DNA of 64,000 nt, taken from NCBI RefSeq assembly GCF_900103345.1, contig NZ_LT629702.1:1922001-1986000 (forward strand), given 5' to 3'. A program made the position numbers and the translations under genes. Below are positions 18,229 to 27,637 of the stretch, one piece after another. The notes beneath the pieces were generated by a model. The model did not search any database. It saw only the letters and a list, made by a program, of their open reading frames with translations, and was not told the origin of the DNA. Position 1 is the first letter of the stretch, and each line of letters opens with the position of its first letter. This DNA comes from Pseudomonas azotoformans (GTDB lineage: Bacteria > Pseudomonadota > Gammaproteobacteria > Pseudomonadales > Pseudomonadaceae).

Positions 18229-19571
18229 GCTGGCTACAGCAACTGGGCGATGGCATGCGTCGCCATGGGCGGCTGATCCGAAGCGTGCAATGGGCGGTGG
18301 TGCTGGTGTACGCCGTGCTGCTGGTGTTGCCGACGCTGTCGCCCCTGCCGGACAGCCAGGCGCGCCTGCTCGACAACCTCACGCTGCTTGCGCAATTCAT
18401 CTTCTGGGGCCTCTGGTGGCCGTTCGTGTTGCTGTCGATGGTGCTGTTCGGGCGCCTGTGGTGCGGGGTGCTCTGCCCGGAAGGTGCCTTGAGCGAATGG
18501 GCCAGCCAGCACGGGCGCGGCCTGGGCATTCCGCGCTGGCTGCGCTGGGGTGGCTGGCCGACCCTGGGCTTTTGCTTGACCACGCTCTACGGCCAGTTGA
18601 TCAGCGTGTACGACTACGCCCAGGCCGCGCTGCTGATCCTCGGAGGCTCGACCCTCGCGGCGGTCGTGGTCGGCCTGCTGTTCGTGCGCGGCAAACGCGT
18701 CTGGTGCCGCTACCTGTGCCCGGTCAGCGGCGTCTTCGCCCTGCTCGCCCGCCTGGCGCCGGTGCACTTCGCCGTGGATGAACAACGCTGGAAGGCCAAC
18801 GCCGCGCCACGCCTGCCGTTGCCCAACTGCGCGCCGCTGCTGGATATCCGCCGCCTGCAAGGCGCCAGCGAATGCCACGCCTGCGGCCGCTGCAGCGGGC
18901 AACGCGGCGCGGTGCAATTGATCGCCCGCTCATGCAACCAGGAGATTCTCCAGGCCCCCCTGCAACACGGCTCGGCCTGGGACGCGCGCCTCTTGCTGTT
19001 CGGTGTGATCGGCCTGGCCATGGGCGCGTTTCAGTGGACGGTGAGCCCCTGGTTCATCGCCCTCAAGCAACACCTGGCCGAGTGGCTGGTGAGCCACGAC
19101 TGGCTATGGCCGCTGCACGACAACGCCCCCTGGTGGTTGCTCACCCATTACCCGCAACGCAATGACAGCTTCAGTTGGCTGGACGGGGTGTGCATCGTGC
19201 TGTATCTGGCCGGCAGCTCGCTGGTGGTGGGCGGCGGATGCTGGCTGTGGTTGCAACTGGCTGCGCGCTCGGCGGGCGATCGCGCACTGTTTCGGCCCCT
19301 GGCGCTGACACTGACGCCCCTGGGTGGTACGGGGTTGTTCCTGGGTTTGTCGGCGACCACGGTGAAGCTGTTGCGCTACGAAGGCTTGGTATTGGCGTGG
19401 GTGCAACCGCTGCGAGCGGTGATCTTGATGGCGGCGATCGGCTGGTGCCTGTGGTTGGCGTGGCAACGACTCGAGGGACTGCCTCGCGGACGGGCGTGGC
19501 TGTGCATGCTGATGAGTACCGGGTTGATCGGCTACGGCTGGTGGCTGCAGTTCTGGGGCTGGATCAACTGA
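18225..19571 (+). CDS. ftrD: Membrane polyferredoxin FtrD (NapH/CcoG-like)
   Basis: 448 residues, polytopic. Cysteine motifs WCGVLCPEG and WCRYLCPVSG are typical of NapH/NosR-like membrane ferredoxins; a later cluster (CHACGRCSG ... SC) follows. In FtrABCD systems this protein is proposed to move electrons across the membrane during iron uptake. Starts by ATGA overlap with ftrC and ends the operon just before a REPIN. Confidence 0.86.
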   Translation: MSWLQQLGDGMRRHGRLIRSVQWAVVLVYAVLLVLPTLSPLPDSQARLLDNLTLLAQFIFWGLWWPFVLLSMVLFGRLWCGVLCPEGALSEWASQHGRGLGIPRWLRWGGWPTLGFCLTTLYGQLISVYDYAQAALLILGGSTLAAVVVGLLFVRGKRVWCRYLCPVSGVFALLARLAPVHFAVDEQRWKANAAPRLPLPNCAPLLDIRRLQGASECHACGRCSGQRGAVQLIARSCNQEILQAPLQHGSAWDARLLLFGVIGLAMGAFQWTVSPWFIALKQHLAEWLVSHDWLWPLHDNAPWWLLTHYPQRNDSFSWLDGVCIVLYLAGSSLVVGGGCWLWLQLAARSAGDRALFRPLALTLTPLGGTGLFLGLSATTVKLLRYEGLVLAWVQPLRAVILMAAIGWCLWLAWQRLEGLPRGRAWLCMLMSTGLIGYGWWLQFWGWIN

Positions 19572-19583
19572 AGCATTGAGACT

Positions 19584-19669
19584 GTGGGAGGGGGCTTGCC
19601 CCCGATGACAGTGGGTCAGCCAGTTCATCTGTCAGTGACACTCCGTCATCGGGGGCAAGCCCCTCCCAC
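19584..19669. repeat. REPIN (GTGGGAGGGGGCTTGCCCCC type)
   Basis: gtgggagggggcttgccccc and its inverse gggggcaagcccctcccac flank a loop of about 45 bp. It lies between the convergent ends of ftrD and the chemoreceptor gene and belongs to the same family as 24709-24795. Confidence 0.92.
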
Positions 19670-19685
19670 ATTTGCCAACTTCCCG

Positions 19686-21305
19686 CTAGACCTTGAAGCG
19701 CGCCACGGTCTGATGCAGCGCCCCCGCCATCCCCGCCAGGTCATGCCCCGCCGTCTCCGTATGCAAAGCCCCCTGCAACACCTGCTGCGACAGTGTGCGG
19801 ATGCCCACCAGGTTACGATCCACCTCCCGCGCCACCAGCGCCTGCTCTTCGGTGGCGCTGGCGATCATCATGTTGCGCTCGTTGATCTGCGAGATGGACC
19901 GCGTGATTTCATCCAGCGCCTCCCCCGAACGCTGCGCCACGCCGAGGGTCGCCTGCACCCGCTCACTGCTGTTGTGCATGGCCGCCACCGCGTGTTCGGT
20001 GTCCTGGCGGATATTGCCGATCATCTGCTCGATCTCCTGGGTCGAGGCCTGGGTGCGATGGGCCAGCGCGCGCACCTCATCGGCCACCACCGCGAACCCG
20101 CGCCCGGCATCGCCGGCCCGGGCCGCTTCGATGGCGGCGTTGAGGGCCAGCAGGTTGGTCTGGTCGGCGATGCTGCGGATCACTTCGAGCACGCTGCTGA
20201 TGTCCTGCACACGGCCGGCCAGTTGCTGGATGCGCTCCGAGGTTTCCACCACGCCGGTGGCCAGGGTGTTGATCGACGCCACGGTCTCCTGCACCTGGGC
20301 ACGGCCACGCTGAGCGGTCTGCTCCGACAGGCGCGAAGCCTCGCTGGTACTCACGGCATTGCGCGCCACCTCGTCGACGGCGGCGGTCATCTCATTCACG
20401 GCGGTGGCCGCCTGCTCGATCTCCTGGCCCTGGGACTGCAAGCTGTTGCTGGTCTGGCTGCTGACCGCGCTCAACTCTTCGGAGGAACTGGCCACGCCGT
20501 CCACCGACGCGGCAATCTGTCGGACCATCTGGTTGAGGTTCTGCTGCATCTGGTGCAGGTTGCGCATCACGCTGCCTTCGGCGCTGTTGCCCAGCGGCAC
20601 TTCGATGGTCAGGTCGCCCTGGGCGATATGGCTGAGTACACGTGCGGCTTCGTCGGGCTCCCCGCCCAGCGGGCGGATCACGCTGCGGGTGACGATGACG
20701 GCAGCGGTCACCACCAGCGCCACGCACAACAGCAACAGCCCCAGCATGGTGCGCCGGGCGTCGTCGTACAGCACCTGCGCCGCCTGCTCACGCTCGGCGA
20801 ACACGCGTCCCTGCATGGCCATCAGCGCATCCAGGCTCTTGAACACCGCCAGCTCGGCCGGCATCACCTGTTGCTTGAGCTGGGCCAGCCCCTGTTCACG
20901 GGCGCCCTGTTTGATCAAAGCCTGCACCTGGGTGAAGGCTGCCACGTAGGTTTCACGATGGGCCTTGAGGGTCGCATAGGCGGCCTGGCCTTCGGCGGTA
21001 TCGAGCAACGGTTCGAGGGTGGCAAACGCCTCGGTGATGCGTTGCCGGGTGCTGCCGATCGAAGCTTGAGCGGCCTGATTATCTGCGTCGATCAGTAGGT
21101 CGCGGGTGTTGCGGCCGTTATCGCGCACGCCGGTGGCGATCACCATGATCGGCGCGATTTTCGGCCAGTCCTGCTGCACGATCTGTGCGGACTGTTGCTT
21201 GAGGGTCGCCAGGTCGTGCAAGGCGTAGAACACCAAGCCGACCAGGGCCAGCGGCGCAATCGCGAAACCGATGACAATGCGTTGTGCCGTGGTTAACTGC
21301 TTCAT
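19686..21305 (-). CDS. Methyl-accepting chemotaxis protein
   Basis: 539 residues: a membrane helix at about 10-30, a periplasmic four-helix-bundle-like sensor (about 31-190), a second helix (MLGLLLLCVALVVTAAVIV), HAMP domain, and the signalling domain with the conserved tip IADQTNLLALNAAIEAARAG. The ATG at 21305 is chosen because AAGGA lies at proper distance; an ATG three codons earlier abuts that site. The ligand is unknown. No nearby che genes. Confidence 0.92.
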   Translation of the reverse strand: MKQLTTAQRIVIGFAIAPLALVGLVFYALHDLATLKQQSAQIVQQDWPKIAPIMVIATGVRDNGRNTRDLLIDADNQAAQASIGSTRQRITEAFATLEPLLDTAEGQAAYATLKAHRETYVAAFTQVQALIKQGAREQGLAQLKQQVMPAELAVFKSLDALMAMQGRVFAEREQAAQVLYDDARRTMLGLLLLCVALVVTAAVIVTRSVIRPLGGEPDEAARVLSHIAQGDLTIEVPLGNSAEGSVMRNLHQMQQNLNQMVRQIAASVDGVASSSEELSAVSSQTSNSLQSQGQEIEQAATAVNEMTAAVDEVARNAVSTSEASRLSEQTAQRGRAQVQETVASINTLATGVVETSERIQQLAGRVQDISSVLEVIRSIADQTNLLALNAAIEAARAGDAGRGFAVVADEVRALAHRTQASTQEIEQMIGNIRQDTEHAVAAMHNSSERVQATLGVAQRSGEALDEITRSISQINERNMMIASATEEQALVAREVDRNLVGIRTLSQQVLQGALHTETAGHDLAGMAGALHQTVARFKV

Positions 21306-21374
21306 TCTGAACATTCCTTGATGAACACCTGCCCACCATGGGCAGCATCTTTAAAAACCGGTTGAGGGTGTGGG

Positions 21375-22070
21375 TCACCCTCGCAAGACAAACGCGGGAA
21401 ACAACTCGCGCAAACGGCCCCACAGCTCGGGCAACGCGGCCTGTGCCGGTGCACTCGGCAATTGCGGGTCGAGCATGCTGACGGTGCGCACCATCTGCAC
21501 GGCGAAGCGCTGCACACCCGTGGCTTGCAAACGCTGGGCCAGCCGCAACAACCGGGATGGATCGATCAGGTGCCAATGCACCGTGGTGCGGCATTCGTAG
21601 TCCACGCCACTGGCGAGCAAGGTGTCGAGGCTGCGCCAATTGGCGGCGCCACTACCCTTGACCTGGGTGATCGACTGGCAGTCTTCGGCCAGGGCCTTCA
21701 CGTCGAACCCGACCCAGTCGGCATGACGCAACGCATTGGCAAACCCTGCCGGCTTGATCCCGGCGCTGTGCAAGCCGATGTGAAAACCCATCGCCCGCAC
21801 TTCATCCATCGCCGCCGGCAAGCCTTCCTGCAAGGTCGGCTCGCCGCCGCTGAACACCACGGCATCGAGCAAGTCCCGGCGCCGTTGCAGGAACAGCAGC
21901 ACCCGGCGCCAATCCACCTCCGTGCTGGCACGCGGCGGGATCAGGTCCGGGTTGTGGCAGTAACGGCAACGCCAGGCACAGCCCTGGCAGAACAGCACGC
22001 AGGCGAGCATGCCGGGGTAGTCGAGGGTGGTCAGGGGCACTAGGCCCCCGACCCGTAGCGCTCGGCTCAT
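21375..22070 (-). CDS. nrdG: Anaerobic ribonucleotide reductase activating enzyme NrdG
   Basis: 231 residues. Radical-SAM cluster Cys31, Cys35, Cys38 (CAWRCRYC) and SGGEPTLQ. It reduces S-adenosylmethionine to place the glycyl radical on class III ribonucleotide reductase, allowing dNTP synthesis without oxygen. Its ATG overlaps the stop of the glycyl-radical peptide gene (ATGA), third in the nrdD operon. Confidence 0.93.
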   Translation of the reverse strand: MSRALRVGGLVPLTTLDYPGMLACVLFCQGCAWRCRYCHNPDLIPPRASTEVDWRRVLLFLQRRRDLLDAVVFSGGEPTLQEGLPAAMDEVRAMGFHIGLHSAGIKPAGFANALRHADWVGFDVKALAEDCQSITQVKGSGAANWRSLDTLLASGVDYECRTTVHWHLIDPSRLLRLAQRLQATGVQRFAVQMVRTVSMLDPQLPSAPAQAALPELWGRLRELFPAFVLRG

Positions 22071-22222
22071 TGACGCCCGGCCGCCGCAGCCGTTTCGGTG
22101 AAGTGCACGCGCTCCTTGTGCTCGGATTGCTTGCCGGGGTTGAACGCCGACACCGGCCGGTGATAACCCATCACCCGGGTCCAGACTTCGCAGCGCTGAC
22201 GTTGTGGCTGGGATGCTTGCAT
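22067..22222 (-). CDS. Separate glycyl-radical C-terminal peptide of class III ribonucleotide reductase
   Basis: 51 residues starting MQASQPQRQRCEVWTRVMGY. RVMGYHRPVSAFNPGKQSEH matches the glycyl-radical loop that ends ordinary NrdD proteins (R-V/T-x-G-Y followed by RP-F-N-x-GK); Gly19 would carry the radical. AAGGAG stands before its own ATG, 31 bp after the nrdD stop, so it is translated as a separate chain. The main NrdD here ends with its zinc site and lacks this loop. Fitting the two together is inference, but the motif and position are strong. Confidence 0.8.
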   Translation of the reverse strand: MQASQPQRQRCEVWTRVMGYHRPVSAFNPGKQSEHKERVHFTETAAAAGRQ

Positions 22223-22253
22223 GGTGAATCTCCTTGGGGTTGAAAAGCTTGGT

Positions 22254-24248
22254 TTAACGGGCGGCTGCCAGGGCTTCATCGCACTTGGGGCAGAACTCAT
22301 GTTCACCGGCCAGATAGCCATGCACCGGGCAGATCGAAAACGTCGGCGTCACCGTGAGGTACGGCAGGCGGAAACGCCCCAGCGCCTTGCGCACCAACTG
22401 CTTGCAGGCCTGGGTCGAGGAAATCTGCTCGGCCATGTACAGGTGCAACACGGTGCCGCCGGTGTATTTGCATTGCAGCTCGTCTTGCAGCTCCAGGGCT
22501 TCGAACGGGTCCTGGGTAAAGCCCACCGGCAGTTGCGACGAGTTGGTGTAATACGGCGCGACCTCGCTGCCCGCTTGCAGGATGTCGGGGTAGCGCTTGC
22601 GGTCTTCCTTGGCGAAGCGGTAAGTGGTGCCTTCGGCCGGCGTCGCCTCGAGGTTGTAGAGGTGACCGGTGTCTTCCTGGAAGCGCAGCAAGGTGGCGCG
22701 CACGTGGTCGAGCAACTTGAGCGCAAAGGCACGGCCCTGCTCGGTGTGCATGCCCTGCTCGTCACCGCTGAAATTGCGCAGCATCTCGTGCATGCCATTG
22801 AGGCCGATGGTGGAGAAGTGATTGCGCAGCGTGCCCAGGTAGCGCTTGGTGTAGGGGTAGAGACCGGCGTCCATGTGATGCTGGATCATCTTGCGCTTGA
22901 CCTCCAGGCTCTCCATGGCCATCTCCATCAGGCTGTCCAGGCGTTGCAGCAAGCCCGAGGTATCGCCCTTGAACAGGTAGCCCAGACGCGCACAGTTGAT
23001 CGTCACCACCCCCAGGCTGCCGGTCTGCTCCGCCGAGCCAAACAGGCCGCCGCCACGCTTGAGCAACTCGCGCACGTCCAGCTGCAGGCGACAGCACATC
23101 GAGCGCACCTGGTTGGGCTGCATGTCCGAGTTGAGGAAGTTCTGGAAGTACGGCAGGCCATAACGTGCGGTCATCTCGAACAGGCGGTCGGCGTTGTCGC
23201 TGTCCCAGGGGAAATCATGGGTGATGTTGTAGGTCGGAATCGGGAAGGTGAACACCCGGCCCTTGGCGTCCCCGGCCTGCATCACTTCGATGTAGGCGCG
23301 GTTGATCAACGCCATTTCGGCTTGCAGGTCGCCATAGGCAAACGGCATTTCTTCACCGCCGATCACCGGCACCTGTTCACGCAAATCTTCGGGGCAGACC
23401 CAATCGAAGGTCAGGTTGGTAAACGGCGTCTGGGTGCCCCAGCGTGACGGCACGTTGAGGTTGTAGATGAACTCCTGCACCGCCTGGCGCACTTGCGGGT
23501 AGCTCAGCTGGTCCTTGCGCACATAGGGCGCCAGGTACGTGTCGAAGGAACTGAACGCCTGCGCACCGGCCCATTCGTTCTGCAGGGTGCCGAGGAAATT
23601 GACCATCTGCCCCAGCGCGCTGCTCAAGTGCTTGGGCGGCCCCGCCTCCACGCGCCCCGGTACGCCATTGAGGCCTTCATGCAACAACGAACGCAGGGAC
23701 CAGCCGGCGCAGTAACCGGCGAGCATGTCCAGGTCATGGATATGCAGGTCCGCCTCGCGGTGCGCACGGCCGATCTGCTCGCTGTAGACCTCATCCAGCC
23801 AGTAATTGGCGGTGACCTTGCCCGCCACATTCAGCACCAGCCCACCGAGGGAATAGCCCTGGTTGGCATTGGCCTGCACGCGCCAGTCTTCGCGGTCGAG
23901 GTATTCGTTCATGGAGGTGGCGACTTCCACCAGGGTCTTGCGGTCGCGGCGCAGGCGGCCGTGTTGTTCGCGGTAGACGATGTAGGCGCGCATCGACAGG
24001 AAGTAGCCGGCGTCCATCAATACGCGTTCGACGCTGTCCTGGATTTGTTCGACGTCCAGTTGGTCGATGCCTCTCAGGCGGGCCAGGACGGCGCCCAGCA
24101 GCAGGTCGACGTCAGTGGTCTGGTATTCGCCGGTGGCGGTGCCGGCGGCGATCAGGGCCTGGCGGATTTTTTCGGCGTCGAAGGGGACGAGCGTGCCGTC
24201 GCGTTTGTGCAGGCGGGTGCTGGTCAGGGGGGTGAGCGCGGTTTGCAT
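22254..24248 (-). CDS. nrdD: Anaerobic ribonucleoside-triphosphate reductase, main chain NrdD
   Basis: 664 residues: N-terminal ATP-cone (TRLHKRDGTLVPFDAEKIRQ), the catalytic barrel (QTPFTNLTFDWVCPEDL, SMCCRLQLDV, GSLGVVTINCARLGY), and a C-terminal zinc site CPVHGYL...FCPKC. The protein stops 10 residues after the zinc site, without the glycyl-radical loop, which is supplied by the next gene. It reduces ribonucleotides under anaerobiosis. The ATG at 24248 is used, with GGAG upstream; further upstream there is no similarity. An Anr-type box lies about 90 bp ahead. Confidence 0.93.
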   Translation of the reverse strand: MQTALTPLTSTRLHKRDGTLVPFDAEKIRQALIAAGTATGEYQTTDVDLLLGAVLARLRGIDQLDVEQIQDSVERVLMDAGYFLSMRAYIVYREQHGRLRRDRKTLVEVATSMNEYLDREDWRVQANANQGYSLGGLVLNVAGKVTANYWLDEVYSEQIGRAHREADLHIHDLDMLAGYCAGWSLRSLLHEGLNGVPGRVEAGPPKHLSSALGQMVNFLGTLQNEWAGAQAFSSFDTYLAPYVRKDQLSYPQVRQAVQEFIYNLNVPSRWGTQTPFTNLTFDWVCPEDLREQVPVIGGEEMPFAYGDLQAEMALINRAYIEVMQAGDAKGRVFTFPIPTYNITHDFPWDSDNADRLFEMTARYGLPYFQNFLNSDMQPNQVRSMCCRLQLDVRELLKRGGGLFGSAEQTGSLGVVTINCARLGYLFKGDTSGLLQRLDSLMEMAMESLEVKRKMIQHHMDAGLYPYTKRYLGTLRNHFSTIGLNGMHEMLRNFSGDEQGMHTEQGRAFALKLLDHVRATLLRFQEDTGHLYNLEATPAEGTTYRFAKEDRKRYPDILQAGSEVAPYYTNSSQLPVGFTQDPFEALELQDELQCKYTGGTVLHLYMAEQISSTQACKQLVRKALGRFRLPYLTVTPTFSICPVHGYLAGEHEFCPKCDEALAAAR

Positions 24249-24336
24249 TGGGGAGGCTCCAAACACTACATATAGGTATTTTTTAGTCTTTAAACACAAT
24301 ATGCGGTGATTTTACGAAGATTGGTCTTGGGTGCCC

Positions 24337-24350
24337 TTGATCGGGGTCAA
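24337..24350. promoter_or_regulatory. Anr/Fnr-type box upstream of nrdD
   Basis: TTGATCGGGGTCAA: TTGAT-N4-GTCAA, one mismatch to TTGAT-N4-ATCAA. Centre about 96 bp before the nrdD ATG. Anaerobic activation of nrdD-nrdG would fit their role. Confidence 0.7.
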
Positions 24351-24363
24351 GGTTTTTCAGATC

Positions 24364-24660
24364 GGGGGCATATCCGTTTCTTCGGTCACGGCGGCTATTG
24401 GTTCCGCCCTTACGGCGGCTCACTTTTGAAAAGCCGGAATGCCGGCCCAGTCAAAAGTAAGCAAAACGCTCTTGCCCCAACACTCGGCACCTCGCTTAGG
24501 CTCGGTGTGCCCGTAATCCGACAGTGATTTGGGGGGCCGCCGCCACGCGCCATCCATGGCGCGGGGCGGCTAAACCGGCATCCCTGCCGGTTTACCCCCC
24601 AAATCCCTGCCGAATTCCGGCCAGCGTGTTTGACGGGGCGCCTAAGATCAAAATCAAAAG
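24364..24660 (+). repeat. Long hairpin-rich intergenic repeat, copy A
   Basis: Contains in order a ccgcccttacggcgg hairpin, the block gcaaaacgctcttgccccaa, a large stem whose arms are gatttgggggg and ccccccaaatc around nested hairpins, and the end gtgtttgacggggcgcc. The same order occurs in copies B-E elsewhere in the window. Short open frames cross it but none resembles a protein. Confidence 0.85.
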
Positions 24661-24708
24661 CCAGATCAAAAGCAGGCGGATATCTAACTGATGCATGGAG
24701 ATCAAACT

Positions 24709-24795
24709 GTGGGAGGGGGCTTGCCCCCGATGGCGGTGTGTCAGCCAACTCATCAGTGACTGACCCACTGCCATCGGGGGCAAGCCCCCTCCCAC
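24709..24795. repeat. REPIN between repeat copies A and B
   Basis: gtgggagggggcttgccccc and gggggcaagccccctcccac in inverted orientation, loop about 48 bp; same family as 19584-19669. It lies at the centre of a mirror-image pair of long repeats. Confidence 0.92.
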
Positions 24796-24820
24796 ACTTT
24801 GACCGAGTACCGGCCATTCA

Positions 24821-25141
24821 ATCCGGTCGGCTCTAAGGCCGCCGCGCTCTTGCTTTTGATCTGGGGCGCCCCGTCAAACACGCTGGCCGAACGCAGGCTT
24901 GAATCCGTGGGTAACCCGGCAGGACGCCGGGTTAGCCGCCCCGCGCCATGGATGGCGCGTGGCGGCGGCCCACGGATTCAAGCCGGAGTGAGGGCACACC
25001 GAGCCTAGGCGAGGTGCCGAGTGTTGGGGCGAGGACCTTTTGCTTACTTTTGGCTGGGCCGGCATTCCGGTCCTTCCAAAAGTGAGCCGCCGTAAGGGCG
25101 GAACCATAAGTGGCCGTTACCTAAATAACGGATATGCCCCC
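24821..25141 (-). repeat. Long hairpin-rich intergenic repeat, copy B (opposite orientation)
   Basis: Reverse-oriented relative of copy A, beginning atccggtcggctctaaggcc and ending taacggatatgcccc, two bases from the moaA stop. The central stem arms differ from A (gcttgaatccgtggg with cccacggattcaagc) but still pair, and the inner stem is aacccggc/gccgggtt instead of aaaccggc/gccggttt. Confidence 0.85.
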
Positions 25142-25142
25142 A

Positions 25143-26129
25143 TCACCCCCCACTCACACTCATAAACCGCACCACCTGCACCTCCCCCGCCCCCGTAAAA
25201 TCATGCCCCAACGGCTTCCCCCGCAACGCCCGATGCAACGCCTCAACCAACGGCCCATCCTCCAGCGGATAGCGCCTGAGCAACCCACGCAGGTCCAGCG
25301 CATCCTCCTGCCCCAGACACAACAACAACCGCCCCTCCACCGTCATCCGCACCCGATTGCAACTGCCACAAAAATTCTGCGAATTAGGCGAAATAAACCC
25401 GATCCGCGTCCGCGGATGCCCCGCCAACCGCACATACCTGGCCGGCCCACCGCTGTTCTCGGTGCTGTCGAGCAACACATGCTCACGGGCAATCACCCCA
25501 CGCACGTCATCACTGGCACAGAACGTCTCCCCCCGCGAACGCCCCACATCCCCCAAGGGCATTTCCTCGATAAAACTGATATCGATCCCCTGCTCGAGCG
25601 CATACCGCACCAACCCCGGCACCTCATCGAAATTGCGCCCTTTCATCACCACGCAATTGAGCTTGACCCGCTCGAACCCCGCATCCCGCGCGGCCTCGAT
25701 ACCGTCCAGTACCTGGCGCAGGTCACCGTTGCGGGTGATCGCCCGAAACCGCTCGGGGTCCAGGCTGTCGAGGCTGATGTTCATGCGCTTGACCCCCGCG
25801 TCCACCAAGGGCCGTGCCAATCGCGCCAGTTGCGAGCCGTTGCTGGTCATCACCAGTTCACGCAAGCCCGGCAGCGCCGCGATGTTGCGGCACAGCCCGA
25901 CAATCCCCGGCCGGATCAGCGGCTCACCGCCGGTCAGGCGGATCTTGCGCACGCCCTGGCCCACGAACAGCCGGGCCAGGCGTTCCAGTTCTTCCAGGCT
26001 CAACACCTGCTGGCGCGGCAGGAAGGTCATGGTCTTCGCCATGCAGTACACACAGCGAAAATCACAGCGGTCGGTCACCGACAAGCGCAGGTAGTCGATG
26101 GTACGGCCGAGCCCATCCACCAGACTCAT
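25143..26129 (-). CDS. moaA: GTP 3',8-cyclase MoaA (molybdopterin synthesis)
   Basis: 328 residues. N-terminal radical-SAM cluster Cys22, Cys26, Cys29 (CDFRCVYC), [13 protein letters not shown]-terminal cluster [18 protein letters not shown], and the essential terminal Gly-Gly. It makes the first molybdopterin intermediate from GTP and lies at the end of the nar operon to supply cofactor for NarG. It starts 1 bp after the ppiC stop. The 3' third is strikingly C-rich and G-poor on the plus strand, next to repeat copy B. Confidence 0.93.
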   Translation of the reverse strand: MSLVDGLGRTIDYLRLSVTDRCDFRCVYCMAKTMTFLPRQQVLSLEELERLARLFVGQGVRKIRLTGGEPLIRPGIVGLCRNIAALPGLRELVMTSNGSQLARLARPLVDAGVKRMNISLDSLDPERFRAITRNGDLRQVLDGIEAARDAGFERVKLNCVVMKGRNFDEVPGLVRYALEQGIDISFIEEMPLGDVGRSRGETFCASDDVRGVIAREHVLLDSTENSGGPARYVRLAGHPRTRIGFISPNSQNFCGSCNRVRMTVEGRLLLCLGQEDALDLRGLLRRYPLEDGPLVEALHRALRGKPLGHDFTGAGEVQVVRFMSVSGG

Positions 26130-26130
26130 G

Positions 26131-26946
26131 TCACTGCACCAACGGCGAGTCGGCGCCCTGCAGCGCAAGGCCACGAATGTCCGCCGCGCCGATCAGGGTT
26201 TGCAGGTACTGCACCAACGCCTTCTGCCACACGCCTTGTTGCAGTTGGGTGCGAATCGCCCCGGCCACGGCTTCATAGGGCAGTGGTTGCCCTTCGATAC
26301 GCTGGTCGATGCTGATCACGTGCCAGCCATAGCGGCTTTCCAGCGGTTTGTCGGCCAGGCCCGGTGCCAGGGTGAACAGCTGGCGCTCCAGTTCCGGTAC
26401 GGTCTGGCCCTTGCTGATCTGGCCCAGCGAACCGCCCTGGGCCTTGGAGGGGCACGCCGAATACTTGAGGGCCAGTTCGGCGAAACTACCGGGGGTCTGC
26501 GCCAGGCTCAGCAACAGGATTTCCGCCTGCACATGGGCCATCTGGCGTGCCTCGGCATCGTCCGGCGCGCACTCGAGCAGGATATGCCGCACCGCCAGCA
26601 ACGGCGCGCTGTGGAAGCGCCCGCGATTGCTTTCAAAGTAATGCCGGCAGGTCGCTTCGTCGCACTGCGGCACGCTGATTTCGCGCTCCAGCAGCAAGCG
26701 CGTGGCCGCTTCCTCTTCGTTCTCGCCGGGGGCGATGTCCACCGCCAGGCCCAATTCGGCAATGCGCTGCTGCAACAACTCGCGAATCACCAGGGCGCGG
26801 GCCGCCAGGTACACCGCCGCCTCGCGGCTTTCGGCCGGGTGGTATTGCAACTCCAGGGCCATCGCCTCGGGCGTGATCGACACGCCGTTGACGCTGACGA
26901 TGGGCCATTCCTGTTCACTGCTGGCAATCAATTCAGGCTGGGTCAT
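26131..26946 (-). CDS. PpiC-type peptidyl-prolyl isomerase of the nar operon
   Basis: 271 residues. The rotamase (parvulin) domain spans about 125-240 ([50 protein letters not shown]). No signal peptide, so cytoplasmic, like NifM-type relatives. The position between narI and moaA is standard in pseudomonads and suggests help in folding or maturing nitrate reductase. Confidence 0.88.
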   Translation of the reverse strand: MTQPELIASSEQEWPIVSVNGVSITPEAMALELQYHPAESREAAVYLAARALVIRELLQQRIAELGLAVDIAPGENEEEAATRLLLEREISVPQCDEATCRHYFESNRGRFHSAPLLAVRHILLECAPDDAEARQMAHVQAEILLLSLAQTPGSFAELALKYSACPSKAQGGSLGQISKGQTVPELERQLFTLAPGLADKPLESRYGWHVISIDQRIEGQPLPYEAVAGAIRTQLQQGVWQKALVQYLQTLIGAADIRGLALQGADSPLVQ

Positions 26947-26956
26947 CACGCGCTCC

Positions 26957-27637
26957 TCACGACTTCTGCCGCACGATTTGGTAACGCCGCCCCAGGTACC
27001 AGATCGGCGCGCTGACCATGTGCACCAGGCGGGTAAACGGGAACAGCACAAATAGGGTCAAGCCCAATGCCACGTGGGCCTTGTAGACCAGCGACACCGG
27101 CGCAATCGATTCCGCCGCCTGCACCGGCCGCAGCAACACCACGTTCTGCGCCCAGTCGGCGAGCATCACCATCACCGAGCCGTCCATGTGCCCGGTCGAG
27201 GCGACGATGGTCAGCAAACCGAGCAGTAACTGCGCGAGCAGCACCAGCAGGATCAGGATGTCCGACGCACTCGATGTGGCGCGCACCCGCGGGTCGCTCA
27301 AGCGGCGGTTGACCAGCATCAGCAACCCCACCAGGCACAGCAGACCGAAGAACCCGCCGGAGACCATCGCCAGCAGTTGCTTGTTTTCAGTGCTGATCAC
27401 GTGGTGATACACCGACGCCGGTGTGAGCAGGCCGACAAAATGCCCGGCCAGCACAAACAGCACGCCGATGTGGAAGAAGTTGCTCGCCACGCGCATGCCG
27501 CGGTTGTTCAGCATCTGGCTGGAGCCGGCCTTCCAGGTGTACTGCGACAGGTCGAACCGCGCCCAACTGCCCAACAGGCAGATCGCCAGGGCCACATAGG
27601 GATACACCCCGAATACCAGCAAATTCCACTTAGACAT
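26957..27637 (-). CDS. narI: Respiratory nitrate reductase gamma subunit NarI (cytochrome b)
   Basis: 226 residues with five membrane helices. Haem-ligand histidines lie in SNFFHIGVLFVLAGHFVG and KAHVALGLTLFVLFPFTRLVHM. It takes electrons from quinol and passes them to NarH. Its ATG overlaps the end of narJ by 8 bp. Confidence 0.95.
   Translation of the reverse strand: MSKWNLLVFGVYPYVALAICLLGSWARFDLSQYTWKAGSSQMLNNRGMRVASNFFHIGVLFVLAGHFVGLLTPASVYHHVISTENKQLLAMVSGGFFGLLCLVGLLMLVNRRLSDPRVRATSSASDILILLVLLAQLLLGLLTIVASTGHMDGSVMVMLADWAQNVVLLRPVQAAESIAPVSLVYKAHVALGLTLFVLFPFTRLVHMVSAPIWYLGRRYQIVRQKS

Noticed and set aside
24364..25141. Short open frames (60-135 codons) across the long repeats here and at 39196-39969 and 55649-56015
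   Set aside because: They run through hairpins, occur in several frames and orientations, and differ between copies in length; the covarying stems explain the sequence better than coding.
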